This document shows, in pieces, positions 17,546 to 30,166 of a stretch of DNA of 64,000 nt. How positions within the stretch are numbered: the stretch's first letter is position 1; each line of letters opens with the position of its first letter. The translations under genes and the position numbers were made by a program. This stretch comes from Psococerastis gibbosa. Taxonomy: Eukaryota; Arthropoda; Insecta; Psocodea; Psocidae. The notes below the pieces were generated by a model. That model saw only the letters and a program-made list of their open reading frames with translations, searched no databases and was not told where the DNA came from. The DNA is taken from NCBI GenBank assembly GCA_963971405.1, contig OZ020486.1, positions 30,217,419 through 30,281,418 on the forward strand, written 5' to 3'.

Positions 17546-20500
17546 ATGGAGGCGAAACATCACCCAGATTCTTCAAATAATGTTCAAATGGGTATTAGGC
17601 ATAAACAAGGTATGCCCATGCAATCACAATTTGAACAAGCAATCCTAGATGTCTACGATTTCTGCATAAAAGAAAAAGAAGCTGGTGTTCCTATAATTCC
17701 ACTAAACCATTTTTCCAAAAGAGTATGCGAGCTATTGAAGGTAAGTTCCTAGGCTTCCACTGCTCAGGCAGCCATCTTATACATTTGAAATTCTTATTAC
17801 CCAGTCTTCTTAAATTTAAGTAATTGTTGCCGCTCATAACCAAAGTCGGGTTTAAAGAGTTGTTTTGATTTGTTTTTCCAATATATAAATAAAGTTTTTT
17901 GGTGTTTACTTCCACTTTTAGCCTTTTCAAAGTATATAAATTATTGATTTTCGCTATGGCCACGTAATAGCAGGAACTGATAATTAGCCTATGAATGAAA
18001 CCAAATTTAATCCTCAATTATTTTGCTTAGTGCTCAACTCAAAGTATATCATATAATACTATTGACTGCGTAGTTAAATCTATACCCTGACTGGCGTTCT
18101 TGTCTACCCAGGACCAAACTGCTTAGGATAGAGATTGAAGTAATTTTTCAGCAACTGTTATCATTTTTAGTCTCATGTAGTAATGAGGAGCATAGTAGCC
18201 CTAGAATGTTGTTGATAGTAGCATGTAATGCTAATGATTGGCAACAATCCATCGATCACAGTAAAGTTGATTTAGTGGTACCTTAATGAATGGTCATTGT
18301 AAATACTAAATACTTTCGTGGCAATGAAAATACGCCACAGGTGCAGACCCAGGATAGGCACAATCTGACCATCCAACTTATTATTGCTTTGCGGGATGTC
18401 GAGCTGTAGCACGAGAATTGAAGGTTAAATTCCATTTAGATTAGTGTTACGTTTTCGAATAATAAATGGCTTGTAAACGAAGAGATAAGTTGTGATGTGT
18501 TTTACAATATTCACGACCAAAAACTAATTTTCTCGCCTGTGAGAATGATTTTTAGCAATGAACAACAATCATCTGATTGAGTAGGGTAGTTGGCAAAGAA
18601 GAAGAAATTTAAATGTATACTTTTACATCGTGGTCAAACACTTATTTACTGGTAGAAAATTAAGGTAATATTTAACAGGAAATCCCGTCTGTGGAAGTCG
18701 CAACTCAAACCGAAATTTTGAGTGCTAAATGTCCTTATTTGATATATTTTCAATGAGTATTTCTAGTTTTGGCAGGAAGTTATCTTCACGATTTATTAAT
18801 TTCTCGAATTCCGTCCATGAAACTATTACATTGTAGTCTGTATAACATTGATTTTTGAAGTGAAAACTTTTTTTAAATAGATTTCAGATTCATCAGTTAA
18901 AAGAGTGCTACGTAAAAGAGAAAATGGTGAACCTCTAGCTCCTTTGAAGCGAACTAGAAACCGCAAAAGTCCAGTCACTGATATTGATGATTACACAAGA
19001 GATGCGATTGCTCGGAAAGTTCACGCCTATAATTATCAGGGTTTGTACAGTAATTTTTAGTGGATGATTTAGTCATTATAATGGCACTAAGCCACGAAAT
19101 CTCTGTCTGTTGCAGCTCATGCCGTCTCTTAGAAAAAATGTAGCTTGAAATGCAGATGTTGCTCTCCTTTGAGGTCCACTTCTTCATTTCATGTTAAATG
19201 TGGTATTCATCTGTGCACGCGTTACCCCACAGTCCCCGATACTACATTATTTTTCTTAATATAATTTTTTTATTATATTATTTAATCGGTAGATCTCTTC
19301 AGTCGCCTCTGTAGGTTAGTACCTGTGTTGAGTTACGACACGTCTCCGATCGCATGGCATGTAGAGGCTCGCACAAGTACGCTACCACCTTGCCCATAGA
19401 AATCGATATTACTAATTAAGTATCAATCCTGTGTAACGATATTACGAGACGGGTCTTCATGTTATATTTTCAGCTTTCGTGTAAATTTATGTGTTCACTT
19501 GGTTTGTTGCTTTTAACGTTGACATCTTTTTCAGAGTTGTAGTCTTTGGAGGATGAGCATGTCGGACGGTACAGTGAATATGCTAATTATCGTACCCTCC
19601 TTCCTGCCCATTTAGCAATTGCTTGCGAAGACTTTTTGCAGACTTAAAATCCAGAAAAACTGTTTTACATTCATTTCATTCCTTAAAAACACTGCTCGCT
19701 TTAAACTGCTAATTTATGCCTAGGCACCTCCATAGGCTCTAATTAATATCATATCAACTGTATGTAAAGAAATTATTTTCTTTTCAATTTATAACTTAAC
19801 GGAAGAAAGACAGCAGAGGCTCTTTTATGTAGTACCGTATGTTGTTAGTAAAAATGGGAACAATCATTAAAAATGTAGGTAAATATTAATGGAATGGATA
19901 TTGCTCGAAAACAATCAGGGTTTCTATATGATCTGATACACATGTTATTGCCAGCTTTAACAATGTCACCCCCGTTTGAAACCCAAAATAGGCTTTAACT
20001 CCCAACAAATTGGGCAATGCTGAATTTGATAAACCGTACAATAAGCAATTATACATCTTCCCTAGGGTTCCAGAATTCCCATAGTACAGCTTTCTGATGT
20101 AGATAATATAATTGTGTTTTGGAGTGAGCAGCGTTCAATTGACTCTGTAAGATGTAGAGCATTGGTATTATATTGTTTATAGACAAACATTTTACCATGT
20201 CTGCTCTCCTCGAAGAATGTAAAGCGGACCTCGGATTCGAGGGTTGCGAAAAATCGTTGCGGGCAATTTTGCAAAAACAGCTTGGCTTCGTCTTTAAAAA
20301 AGTTGACAATAAGTTAAGGCTTGAGCAGAAGAAAGTGACAAAGAAGAGGTCTTCGAAAGGTGGCAAGTCGCCTCAAATGATGCCGATCCAGCAGCAGCAG
20401 CAGCAGCCGCCTCCACAACAGCAGCCGCAGATCAAGCTCATCAAGAAAGTAAAAAAAGTTAAGCTTAGTAGCGTGCCGGTGCAGACCCAGACGATGCCTC

Positions 20501-23500
20501 ACGGCCATGTGCAGGAGATAGTACATCAAGACCACATGGGCACTGTTATGCACACGTATGTCCTTTTATAATTTTTCAGGTGCCACATTTAATCAAATAT
20601 GTAAATAACTATTTTAAATTGTTGAGATATGTTTTTGCTTTCCAATTTATACGTAGTATAAGGAAAGCTTTGTGATGGTCCAAATTTTCGATTCCGAGTT
20701 TTCAACGGACTTACACGTTTTGATGTCCCAGGAACCCAAAAAAGTGGTTTTTACGAAATGTCTGTCTGTCTATTCATCAATTTCCGGCAAACTACTCCGT
20801 CAATTTTGATGAAATTTGGCATGTAGGTTCGCAAAAATCATACCTCGAGTCCATTTTTATTTTTATTTTGGGCTAATTCAATTTGGGGGGGTTTTTTCTC
20901 GAAAAACTCCAAAAAAAACGTATTAAAAAATTATTTCTCAAGAACGACTCCAACGATTTCTTTTAAATTCACATATATTGTAGTCGTTACTAATGTTAAC
21001 AAAATGTGGGGGGTCGCTTGCCCCTTGATAGTTTGCTTCTGGGGGTAAAAAAATAAAAATAACTAAATTTTAATGAAAAATGACTAAAAATTAAATTTTT
21101 CTGCGAAACCTTTCTATTGATGATTTCTACCTTCAGACATGTTTTAGGTGTTAAATTGAGTAACGAAACCGGACAGGTTGCTTTCCCAAAAAACTATTTG
21201 GTTTTGTGCAAAAAAAATGTTAGTGAAAAAATGAAAATTCACGCTCAAATGCATTGCGTGCCCTGCCATTATTGCTGTGTGGTAATGTAATGTAATGTCT
21301 GACCTATCTAGAATTAACTTCACCTCCAGTGACGTCAGGTGGACAAATCCACCCCCCACCCCACCCCCCGAGATGTCCGAAATTTAACTATGGGAATATT
21401 ATTTACCATGAAAGTACTCATTTTCTCTATCTACTAATTGATAAATTGGAAAGCATGTTCGAGTCAACTCGGACCGGTTCTTTTTATTTATTTTAGGAGT
21501 ACCTTCGAAGTTCGTAAATCGATTTGTGGTAGGCTGAATGTCAAATTCTGACCAGTGTGCGACAAGAATCCCATTCTGAAGCCACGTGACCCCCCTTTTT
21601 AACTATCCAACTTAAATTGATGGGGAAATTGTTTTTAACTTTTTTAGAAAAAAATAATTATTATATAAGGGGTATAAAATAAATCTACTTGTGCATTAAG
21701 AGTGTACAGCCCGTAGGAAATTGGCAGCCCGAAATGTAATACTTTTCATTTTTTATTTAATTAACTATGCATGTTATTAAAGACTTGGCTTATTAAAGTT
21801 GTAGAAGACTACTTCATGCATCATATAATAAGATATTTTTAATTTTCTAAATTGTATTTTTTTTCATAAACATGATAGTATTTTCTAAACACTAACTTTT
21901 CACATATTATCGATTTTATAAAAAAAACTACAATTTCGAAAACTAAAAATACCTTAATATAATTATGATGCATGCAGTAGTCTTCTACAACTTAAATGAG
22001 CCAAATCTTTAATAATTTGCTTAGTTAATTAAATAAAAAATATAAAGTATTGAATTTTGGTCTCCCAATTTCCTACGGGCTGTACACTCTTAAAATCGGT
22101 TTTAAAAATTGTCAAGTAGCCTATTAACGATAAAATTGGCAACCATTCTTCCGATTTGATAGGCTTTGGCCTGCTGGACAGACAACACTCCTCCAGTCAT
22201 TTCCATGTACGAACTCGTAACTCCCAGAAGTCGGTTTCTAATTGGTCCTTCCAGCGGTTTCGGGACCGTCCCAGCAGCCATCTTCTCGTCATGCCACCGC
22301 ATGCGGACTATGCTTCTCCATTGAGTATTGCGTCTATTTCGTTGTTTTTTCTTGTATGCTACTCCGTTTTTGAACAGGAGTCCATAGATCTTTGTCTTCT
22401 TTTCCAATACTCGAAGTTTGTTGACAGTATGGTTCCAGATTTATGTTGCATCCGGTCTTATTTAGAGTTATGGAGGTATTTAACTTTGTGGCTCTGGATA
22501 TTAGTCTTGACTTCAGTCATTTCAGGTTTGTTAAGTAGGCTCTGTTGGTTCCCATTATTCTTCTGTCCATGTATGAGCTGATTTTGTTGCAAATGTTTAC
22601 TTCCGCTCCTAGGTAGATGAAGCTCTTGGCACTTTCGAAGGTCGTTCCTTCTACTGTCAGGTTGTTCGCCTCATTTCTACTGGTGACATGACCAAGTATT
22701 TAGTTTTTGCAATGTTTCCTTCCAAACTACATTTCTCGCCTCTCACCTAGTCTTGCAAGGGATTTCCTAGTTTCCTTTCATTCTTGGCGATTATGACAAT
22801 ATCATCAGCATACGCCCAGCTCACTTTGGACTTATACGCAAGAGTATCCGCGATATTCTGTAATGGTGGATGCATGCTCGGGTTAAAAAGTGTAGCTGAG
22901 TGCGCCTCCTTGTCTTACTCCTCTGAGCTAAGCGGAAATTCGTTTCCACATCGCCTATCTATTATCACACAGCGTTTTCATAGTAATTTCCTCTAGATCA
23001 GCTAGTATTTTTTTATTCCTTGCAAAGCCATCGCATTGAGAATGAAAAGGATCGAAAGCTTGTCAAACTTCAATTAAGAACATGTTTGGGCACGTTAATT
23101 TCGTAGCATTTCTCCGTGGTTTATCGTACTACAATGATTTGGGCTACAGTTCTCCTAGGTGACCTAAATACACACTACTATTAGCCTATTATTTCATTCT
23201 TGGAGCAGATTCGAGAACACCTTTCAGTATTGGGATGGGTGATTCCTCCATAGTTTGCGCCATCAAATGTTTCACTTTTCTTATAGATTTCCATGATTAT
23301 CATTACATCCACTGAGTCTTGGCTTGTATTTTGGCCTGAACCTTCTTCTTTCTGTGGCATACTCGATTTGCCTTGTTATATTCTTTTTGGATCAGCCTGA
23401 TGTTTCTTTGGATTCTGGCTCAATTTTTCCTTCGTATAGCCTGTACCCACCAAACCATTCGTTTCTTAATCGCACTTTTTCTCAAATAATTTCCTGAGTC

Positions 23501-24204
23501 TCCCATTTATGATTTATGTCCTCATTTTCTGTTTCTTCTCTTTCTTCTGGAAGCTTCTTGTTCATCTCGCGCTGGAACCATTCCGGCAGCCATTCTTGAC
23601 GCTCATTGGTTACCGCAAGTTGGTATTTGACAGTTAGCCTGCAATACACTTTTCCTTCGTACTTCGAATGTACAATACAATACAGTATGCATAGTGCTGT
23701 TTATTTTATTAACTGTGGCGAAGTATTACAAATTGAAAGTAAAAAATAAAATATTGAACTTTGTAAATGCAGTATTTACTAATTTGTTTAGAAGCGTCCC
23801 CCTTATAATTATAAAGGCTTTGAAGCATCCACTTTTCTTAAAATGTAGCCAAAGGCATTTGGCATGAATACAATTAGTTATTTAATGATAGCCACTAATA
23901 TTAACTGTTTATAAACCTCATTACATCTAATGATTTTAAACGTATTTCCAGGATTCCCATTAACCACGGAGGTCATCCAGGTATGGTTGGCATCCAGATG
24001 AGGCACCAAGAGCACCAGTCAGGTACTATAGAGCAGATGGAGCTGACCGGTCTAGTAGCGCACCGCACAAACGTAATTGAAAGCATGGCGATGGCCAACA
24101 GAGCCAGTGAAATGACAATGCAACAGCAGCAACAACAGCAACATCGACCACAGCATCCAATGGAAGGCATCACTACCGTTATCAGTGACTATAGGAAACA
24201 GTGA
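17546..24204 (+). CDS. Gene B: transposase-derived HTH protein, paralogue of A
   Basis: Exons 17546-17740, 18881-19040, 20183-20555 and 23952-24204 (stop TGA) join in frame with the same three intron phases as gene A, giving 326 residues. Exon 2 is exactly 160 bp in both genes, with 5 differences in 53 residues. The start is the first ATG after a GTG codon in the same frame (MEAKHH). Two HTH-like modules are followed by a Gln/Pro stretch at about residues 180-192, a Lys-rich patch, PVQTQTM, and a last exon sharing TIE.M...GLV and NVIES with A plus a second Gln run. As in A, no DDE catalytic domain is present. Inferred nuclear DNA-binding role. A GTAAGT 9 bp after the stop codon hints at a 3' UTR intron. 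Confidence 0.82.
18679..18720 (+). other. Possible minor exon in gene B intron 1
   Basis: After TTTAACAG the sequence opens as EIPSVEVATQTEIL, which contains a TQT motif like those in the coding exons. The best nearby donor (GTGCTA at 18721) would leave the frame out of phase with exon 2, so inclusion would truncate the protein. It may be chance. Confidence 0.15.
19262..19350 (+). repeat. SINE-like repeat S3, copy 2
   Basis: Matches the segment at 2586-2697: CTCTTCAGTCGCCTCTGTAG then GAGTTACGACACGTCTCCG. It lies in intron 2 of gene B. Confidence 0.5.
20634..21484 (+). repeat. Repeat F1, copy 4 (full length)
   Basis: Begins TTTGCTTTCCAATTTATACG, ends GACCGGTTCTTTTT and is close to copy 1 throughout (in opposite orientation). 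It starts about 60 bp after exon 3 of gene B. A good reference copy for the family. Confidence 0.75.
21696..22093. repeat. Long-hairpin MITE
   Basis: Left end TTAAGAGTGTACAGCCCGTA continues GGAAATTGG; the right end is its complement (CCAATTTCCTACGGGCTGTA then CACTCTTAA). The arms extend inward with mismatches for close to 200 bp each, past the TTTATTTAATTAACTA block, so nearly the whole 398 bp can fold. It lies in intron 3 of gene B, and no protein is encoded. Confidence 0.8.
22130..23060 (-). mobile_element. Degenerate LINE reverse transcriptase with YADD
   Basis: On the minus strand around 22780-22830 the frame reads WAYADDIVIIAKNER, the catalytic YADD block of non-LTR reverse transcriptases. 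Downstream fragments in other frames reach an ORF2-like tail near 22102-22260. The reading frame is broken many times, so it is a dead copy. It lies in intron 3 of gene B, opposite to it. Boundaries are approximate. Confidence 0.65.
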
Positions 24205-24474
24205 AAAGGTAAGTTGTGCAAGTGCGCATGTACGGTCCAGATTCTGTTAATTAAAAACTGACAGTCGTTGGATTGCACCACTGTTTAAGGGTAACTAAGT
24301 CACCCTGATACTTTCATCCGTCATTTTGAATCCTACATGCCGCCAAATACTCTAGGATGTATTACATAACTATTGTTGCAAAAGTGGTAAAAATAGAAAC
24401 AATTTAGATGCACTAAATATTTTGGTATTTTTAGTGAAGCACCTTCATAACCGGTGGCTGATTAGTTATAAAAA

Positions 24475-24680
24475 ATATTTACTTTTTTTGTTATATTACT
24501 AAACCAACCTAGCGAAGTTAGGGCTATAAAGCCCTCTCTTACACTTAACTGGGAAGACCCGGGACCTCCTGCTTTACAAGTCCTCCGAAGCATGACCAGG
24601 AAATGAAGCGAGTGTGAGACTCGAACCAGCAACCTTTCGGGTGAAGTCGGAGTCAGTACCACTACTTTACATGTCCTGAC
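24475..24680 (-). repeat. tRNA-like SINE family S2, copy 1
   Basis: The minus strand contains GGTTGCTGGTTCGAGTCTCA, a good pol III B box (GTTCGAGTC). The other end carries TATTACTAAACCAACCTAGC. A similar unit occurs at 39130-39325 and a shorter one near 36150-36210. Confidence 0.55.
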
Positions 24681-26864
24681 TAGTTACCTAGTTATGGATA
24701 ATTTAAAAATTGATTTATTCCTAAAAATGAAATTGTAGTCAATGCTTTGCTTATCCACCAAGCTTGATGTTGGAATCAAAATGGCGGATGACAATACCTG
24801 CCTGTGGAGAGCCCTAAAGGAGTCTTAGCATATATCACAAACCATGAGTGTTCAGGCTTTTTTATTTCTTAAAAAAAGGTTAATTGCGTACAAACAATTC
24901 AATGAATGTATCCGATTAGAGGTTTGTCACCTCTTCGATCGCCTCACTAAGCACTAAGTAACCTTATAGGTACTTGTGTCGAGGTAGGGCACATAATTTT
25001 ATTTTCCTCTGAAGTCACTTTATAACTCCTTCCTCCCGACACCCTCGCTGTCTGTTATTTTTTACAGACCTAATGTTAATGGAATTAACCAATTACCAAA
25101 CCCACCAATTATAATAGGTATAATTATAAAGACAATTATAATAAATGCATGTGCAGTTAAAATAACTTTATAATATAATTACAAAGGCTTTCACGGCCGG
25201 AGTTACATAATGAATGAGTAGAATCCGGGATTCATCAAATAACATAAGTTTGGTCATCTTCTAAAACTAAACCTGGTTGTCTTATTTCCAATGGAATTAA
25301 AATACTTAGGCTAGATCCTACTATACTAATCGGTGATAGAAACAGGAATACATATAATATATCAAAATGCTGAGGAGCATTTCTTATAATGGATGTGATA
25401 TTTTTGACAACTCCACGGTCGATACTTCATGGGAGATTTGATTTTTTACACCTGAAATGATTTTCCCCCATCATTGTCTCTTAAGGGGTTAACCATCGGT
25501 GATTCCTTCCAATTCGGCTGGCGAAATTTTTATTACAGAAAATACGTGCCTCCGTAATTCTGCTCAACGTTTTTTAATATTTTGATAATTGTTTCAATTT
25601 TGTAACCTCACAGTATATGCTAATAATATTCTTATTGGGCGGCTTTGGGCCGCTATTGATACCATGTGTAAGAAATACAAAAAAATTACTTCGCTTTCAA
25701 CCAGCAACATTACTGGCAAATCAGCAACACATCCAGCAGCCCTTTGATGGCGATTTAGGATTAACGTAAAATCGGGGGGGTTTATTCAATTGCTTTAAAC
25801 GAACGAGTCTAAAATTCACGGGAAATGCAAATTCAAATTGATAAATTAATCCTCGTCTATATTTTGGTGAGTTTTCAATTTTTTTCTCCTTTAGATGTAG
25901 ACACATTAATTGAAATTCTTATTATATTTAAAAATTCTACCTGTGCATTTTAATGTTAATTAGTATTTACTTCAATTATAAAACAATGCAATCTCTTGTA
26001 TTTATGTATTTGAATTTCCCGCGCATATTTAATCACCGTCACGTGACACCTAATAAATAAATAAATATTAACTTTTTTTCTTCAAAGCCAACCTAGCGGT
26101 ATTAAAAAGTAAACCCCGTTGTTACGTTAATCCCAAATCGCCATACTAGGATTGCAGCAGCAGCAAGCACATTTGATTAAATTGATGTTGTCCATGAATT
26201 AAATATCTTCTTTTCGCTTATTTCAGATGCGGCATTGCTTTGTCGCACGATAATGAATTCCTACATATTTCTTCTCTAAGCCGTGGGCGCTGAATGAAGA
26301 AAGAACTGAATAGAATACCCGTAGTTTTAATTCACGCAATGTCTTCTATTGTGATTACGTGTTTTCTGGAGAAATGAATCTTCACAAATTTATTTTTTAT
26401 TTAGTTTTGACACAGTTCAGGATGTTACTTGTTTTTGTATTTTCTACTACGCAAGGATTACATCGGGATAGTCGATACTATGTTAAATTTATCTTTCGAT
26501 GCAGATTTCTTTTAAATATGTTTTTAAATTGAGTGTGCCCGGCGGGAATTTGTGCATGTCAAAATTTACAAATGAAAGGTCGGGTATAAAGACTCATTCA
26601 CGACGTTACGAAAGAATAGTGCTTTTTAGTTCATGAAATTTTACTCATGTGAATCTGTTCATCAACGTTCAGCAAGAACTGTCAATTCAAACAATTAATT
26701 TTGAATGGATGACCTGTTCAAGGAGTAACTCGGAATTGAATCGACAGGATGGAGCTAGTGATTGAAAAGTACCTGAAAAGTTGCGGGCCTTTTTTGATGG
26801 AAGTGTCATGGTTCGGGGGGGGGGGGGGGGGGGCGGACCCAGCATTGCCTTTCAATGCTGTTTC
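24681..26864. other. Intergenic region with little content
   Basis: A diverged S3 copy lies at 24870-24990 (CAAACAATTCAATGAATGTA...CCGATT). A run of about 19 G ends at 26833. No other gene or paired repeat was recognised. Confidence 0.35.
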
Positions 26865-26960
26865 TGCAGGCTGATCATGGCGATTAAAATACCGGGGTTA
26901 ATATAAAACCATGGTATTAAAAATGTAAACAAGATAATTTTATAATGGAAAGTGCTATTC
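26865..26960 (+). repeat. MITE family M2, single end
   Basis: Reads TGCAGGCTGATCATGGCGAT then AATACCGGGGTT and GGTATTAAAAATGTAAACAA, as in the copy at 2534. No matching right end was found, so it is truncated. Confidence 0.55.
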
Positions 26961-28399
26961 AAAATTTGTGGACAGTTATAATCCCAGGAGTAAATTACTA
27001 CCAATCGCCTGCAAGGCCCCCTACTGTTCACTCATACCTCCATACAATACACGCAGTATTTACGTATGTAGGCTGCATGCTATTAGTGCTATCTCATAGG
27101 TTAATTGTAAGAGTGGGCCGAAGGGCCCAAAATTCGCCCATATGGAAAATAAATACAATTTTCTTTCTTTCTTTATCTCTTCCTCTGCCAAATTATTTTA
27201 CTGGATCAGCGGGTGTGTGATGGTGAGTTGTGCTATCAGGTATGGACGGCGGGGGGTATTGAGCTTATATACTGGGGCCTAGTGAACAGATCGAACTGCC
27301 AGTGAACTGAACGTTCAGTTCATCCATTTGAACGAATTAAACAGTTCAGCTCACTTGTGAACTATATAGTACTACGAAAGTCTCATACAGCACATACTGT
27401 TGGACCATTAATATTATAGATAATGAAATAGTTGGTAAATTCCAATACTTGCATAAATATACATTTATGACCGCGAACTCAATATTGCGTTATTTTTTTA
27501 TTCCTGGCCGCATTGTATGTAGATTGGCACTGTTACCATCAATACCATCCTGCTAAATGTTGTTCTCACCTTAAACCTTTTTTTTACTTATTGAAATCTT
27601 ATCCAAATTTTGTATGTTCTTAGCTCAAAATAGCATATTACTTCCCCTTTTTACCTGACCTTTCTAATAAATTCTGAGCTGTTACATAAAAAGTCTAATG
27701 TCGTAATGTAATTTAATTTTGATTGTGGCCTTCTCTTCTGCATAATTGGGCCGATAAGGACTATATAGCGACTGTGTCGTGGACTTTGAAACGAGCCTCG
27801 CGATTCTATATCTGTGTGTTTTTGTGTATCTACCGTACAATATTTGGAATGATTGTTACAAAAAATGTATTTACTGTATTATGTTATGTTAGTTCTGAAT
27901 GTGTTCTTACCACCGGTCACTATTTCGTGCAATAGTGTTATGTTGCACTGAAACACGGAAACATAATAATTTTGCTTATGACTTGTCTATTCTTCTTCTT
28001 TAAATGCCTCTTCTATCGAAGATTGGCGATCATCATGGCAATTCGGACCTTGGAGACTACTACTGCTCTGAACGGGATTTGTCTCAGCGTTCGTTAAAAA
28101 TGCTCTCAAATTCCTGGTTGGTTAATAAGTTCTGTCACAACTGTATTTCTGTGTCCATTGTTTGCGTACTTCTTGAGTAACACGCGCTTTCTTAGGCATC
28201 TCAAAGTTTTCTGTCGATTAGTCAACAGATTTTATTCTTCTGTCGGAAAGCATGAAGTTTTAGATCTCGATTAATAATATCTTTGAGTGAACTAAAGGGA
28301 CATTTGAAGGCCTGATTTATTACTTCTGGATGGGGTTTCGGTTGATGCGCGACCTAACGGCTTGAATTACGGATGGGGTACAAACCGATTGTGGCCGAT
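26961..28399. other. Intergenic region, nothing recognised
   Basis: Short open frames only, with no splice or homology support. A patch near 28000-28300 looks like old LINE sequence, but no motif is preserved. Confidence 0.3.
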
Positions 28400-29464
28400 C
28401 CTATCTTTTTTTGTCACAAATGCTCAGGGTGTCACCCCATCGTTTGATTTTGCGATACACAAACCTTAGCGATATTTGGGGTCTTCACAGTGTTCATGTT
28501 ATCGAGTTATACCTAGTTAAGTGTGTTATATCAAGTGAAGTTAACACACCGATAACCAAGCTAAGCAGGGTGCTATCCAAGATGGTTAACTGTGCTATTT
28601 AGCTGGCGCTGCGATCGATAGCTCAGGTTTGACCGCCGCCATCTTTGTTTTTGTCGATTGATTTGAAACACGCGTTTAAAGTTTTGTAGTATTTAAATTT
28701 ATTTGTATTATCTATTATTTCACAAGCAATTACCGTAAATACTAAAAATTATAATAACCAAAATGGACAAAAAAATATGAACAAATGTGGCCCTAAAATA
28801 GAGTTCTGCCACTTTCTTTAAAACCGTGCCACGAACGTCTGACTACTACCACGTTGTTTACCCTCTTAAATGTTTTCCATATAGCATGATAACTCACTCC
28901 AGAGGTCCACTCACGATTGTGTGTTAAGGCGCCCATTCCACCGACCGGCTAGGGCTATTTACAAAAACGGTGACGTGGTAGCAGACATTCAAGACTTATG
29001 TGGCGTTTCCACCGACCTCGCATTGCAGAATGCAAATGACATTGACGGAAATTAGAATTTTTCTTTTTATAGAAATCTATTAAAATGTTTGTACTTAACA
29101 TATCCCATGACGCCATTTTTTAATTTTAGTTTGTTTGTGATTTTACTGTATGATCATTGATCAATTTTAACAATGGCATAGATGAAAATAAACATTTCCG
29201 TCAATTCTGCAATGCGAGATCGGTGGAAACCCCGCCTAAGTCTTGAATGTCTGCTACCACGTCACTGTTTTTGGAAATAGCCCTAGCCGGTCGGTGGAAT
29301 GGGCGCCTATCTTGGACAGCACATCTAACTCGATAACACCAACACTGAAGACCCATATTCTCAGTTGCTAGAGTAACTTGAAAATGGTGCGCGGCGGCCG
29401 GCGAGTGTTCGTATTTGTGAAGGGCAATTACAGCAACACGATCTTTTTCCTTGCCCCATTCCAT
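28400..29464 (-). pseudogene. Transposase HTH remnant split by a MITE
   Basis: Minus strand 29464-29320 reads EKDRVAVIALHKYEHSP, and minus strand 28500-28400 reads ISLRFVYRKIKRWGDTLSI. Together they resemble the N-terminal HTH of Tc1-type transposases (..R..I..LH..G.S...IA..L.IS...V.R.IKRW). An M3 MITE (28927-29308) lies between them. A related remnant occurs at 34060-34340. No catalytic part is seen. Confidence 0.4.
28927..29308. repeat. MITE family M3, copy 1
   Basis: Left arm AGGCGCCCATTCCACCGACC continues through ACGTGGTAGCAGACATTCAA and GCATTGCAGAATGCAAATG; the right arm is its inverted complement. Arms are about 130 bp. The loop contains TGATCATTGATCAATTTTAA, shared with M4 copy 52493-52937, so M3 and M4 are related. 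Second copy: 34784-35177. Confidence 0.8.
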
Positions 29465-29568
29465 TACTATTTATGGAATAAAATGTTGCGTGCTTTAAAT
29501 CAAATTAAAGACAATTTAATGAACAATAAAAATTGATGGTTTGTTAACAAAAATATTTTAATTCTAAT

Positions 29569-29764
29569 TAGGCGGCAATTCCACCGGCGATTTTACATCA
29601 TTTGTATTATGTAGATATCTATTATAAATTAAGTTATAATATGGTAGCAGACATCATTAATAAGCCTCTACCATATTATAACTTAATTTATAATCGATAA
29701 GTTAAGTCCCCTTAAAACAAAACAAACGTCAATGACAAAATCAAATTTGAAGTAAAATCGCCTT
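29569..29764. repeat. MITE family M4-related, copy 2
   Basis: Ends TAGGCGGCAATTCCACCGGC and AAAATCGCCTTA are weakly inverted, but the centre is a strong palindrome (TATAAATTAAGTTATAATAT ... ATATTATAACTTAATTTATA). Confidence 0.6.
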
Positions 29765-30166
29765 AAGATTTGTGACAGTACTTACTTATTAACCAACGTG
29801 GTACATTAGTCATGGCGATTTTCATGAAGAACATGTTAGATCTTATGGATTTTGAATTGACAGCCATCAGAAAAGAAAGAAAATTATTATATTATCCACT
29901 GGGAGAATTTTGGGCCTTTCGGGAAAGAGAATGTCTTGAATTAATCTTCGCCTCAGCTTTGATTTGTTCAGATTGTTGTATACCCGATTATGTTGTGTCC
30001 TAAGTACCGTCATAATCGCAACGTTATAAAATTCATAAATTTACATTTTGCTTTGACAAGACGTAAGTTCAAGAACAGAAGACAATATCTCTAAAAAAAA
30101 TTTCTCTTTATTTCAGAGATATTGCCTAGTGTCTGATTTATTAAATTTAAAGATGAGGGAGTAGCA

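Noticed and set aside
18679..18720. In-frame additional exon of gene B
   Set aside because: The nearest usable donor leaves the wrong phase for exon 2, and gene A has no counterpart in its intron 1.
22156..22581. 141-codon plus-strand open frame
   Set aside because: It is the antisense of a decayed LINE reverse transcriptase region and has low-complexity hydrophobic composition.
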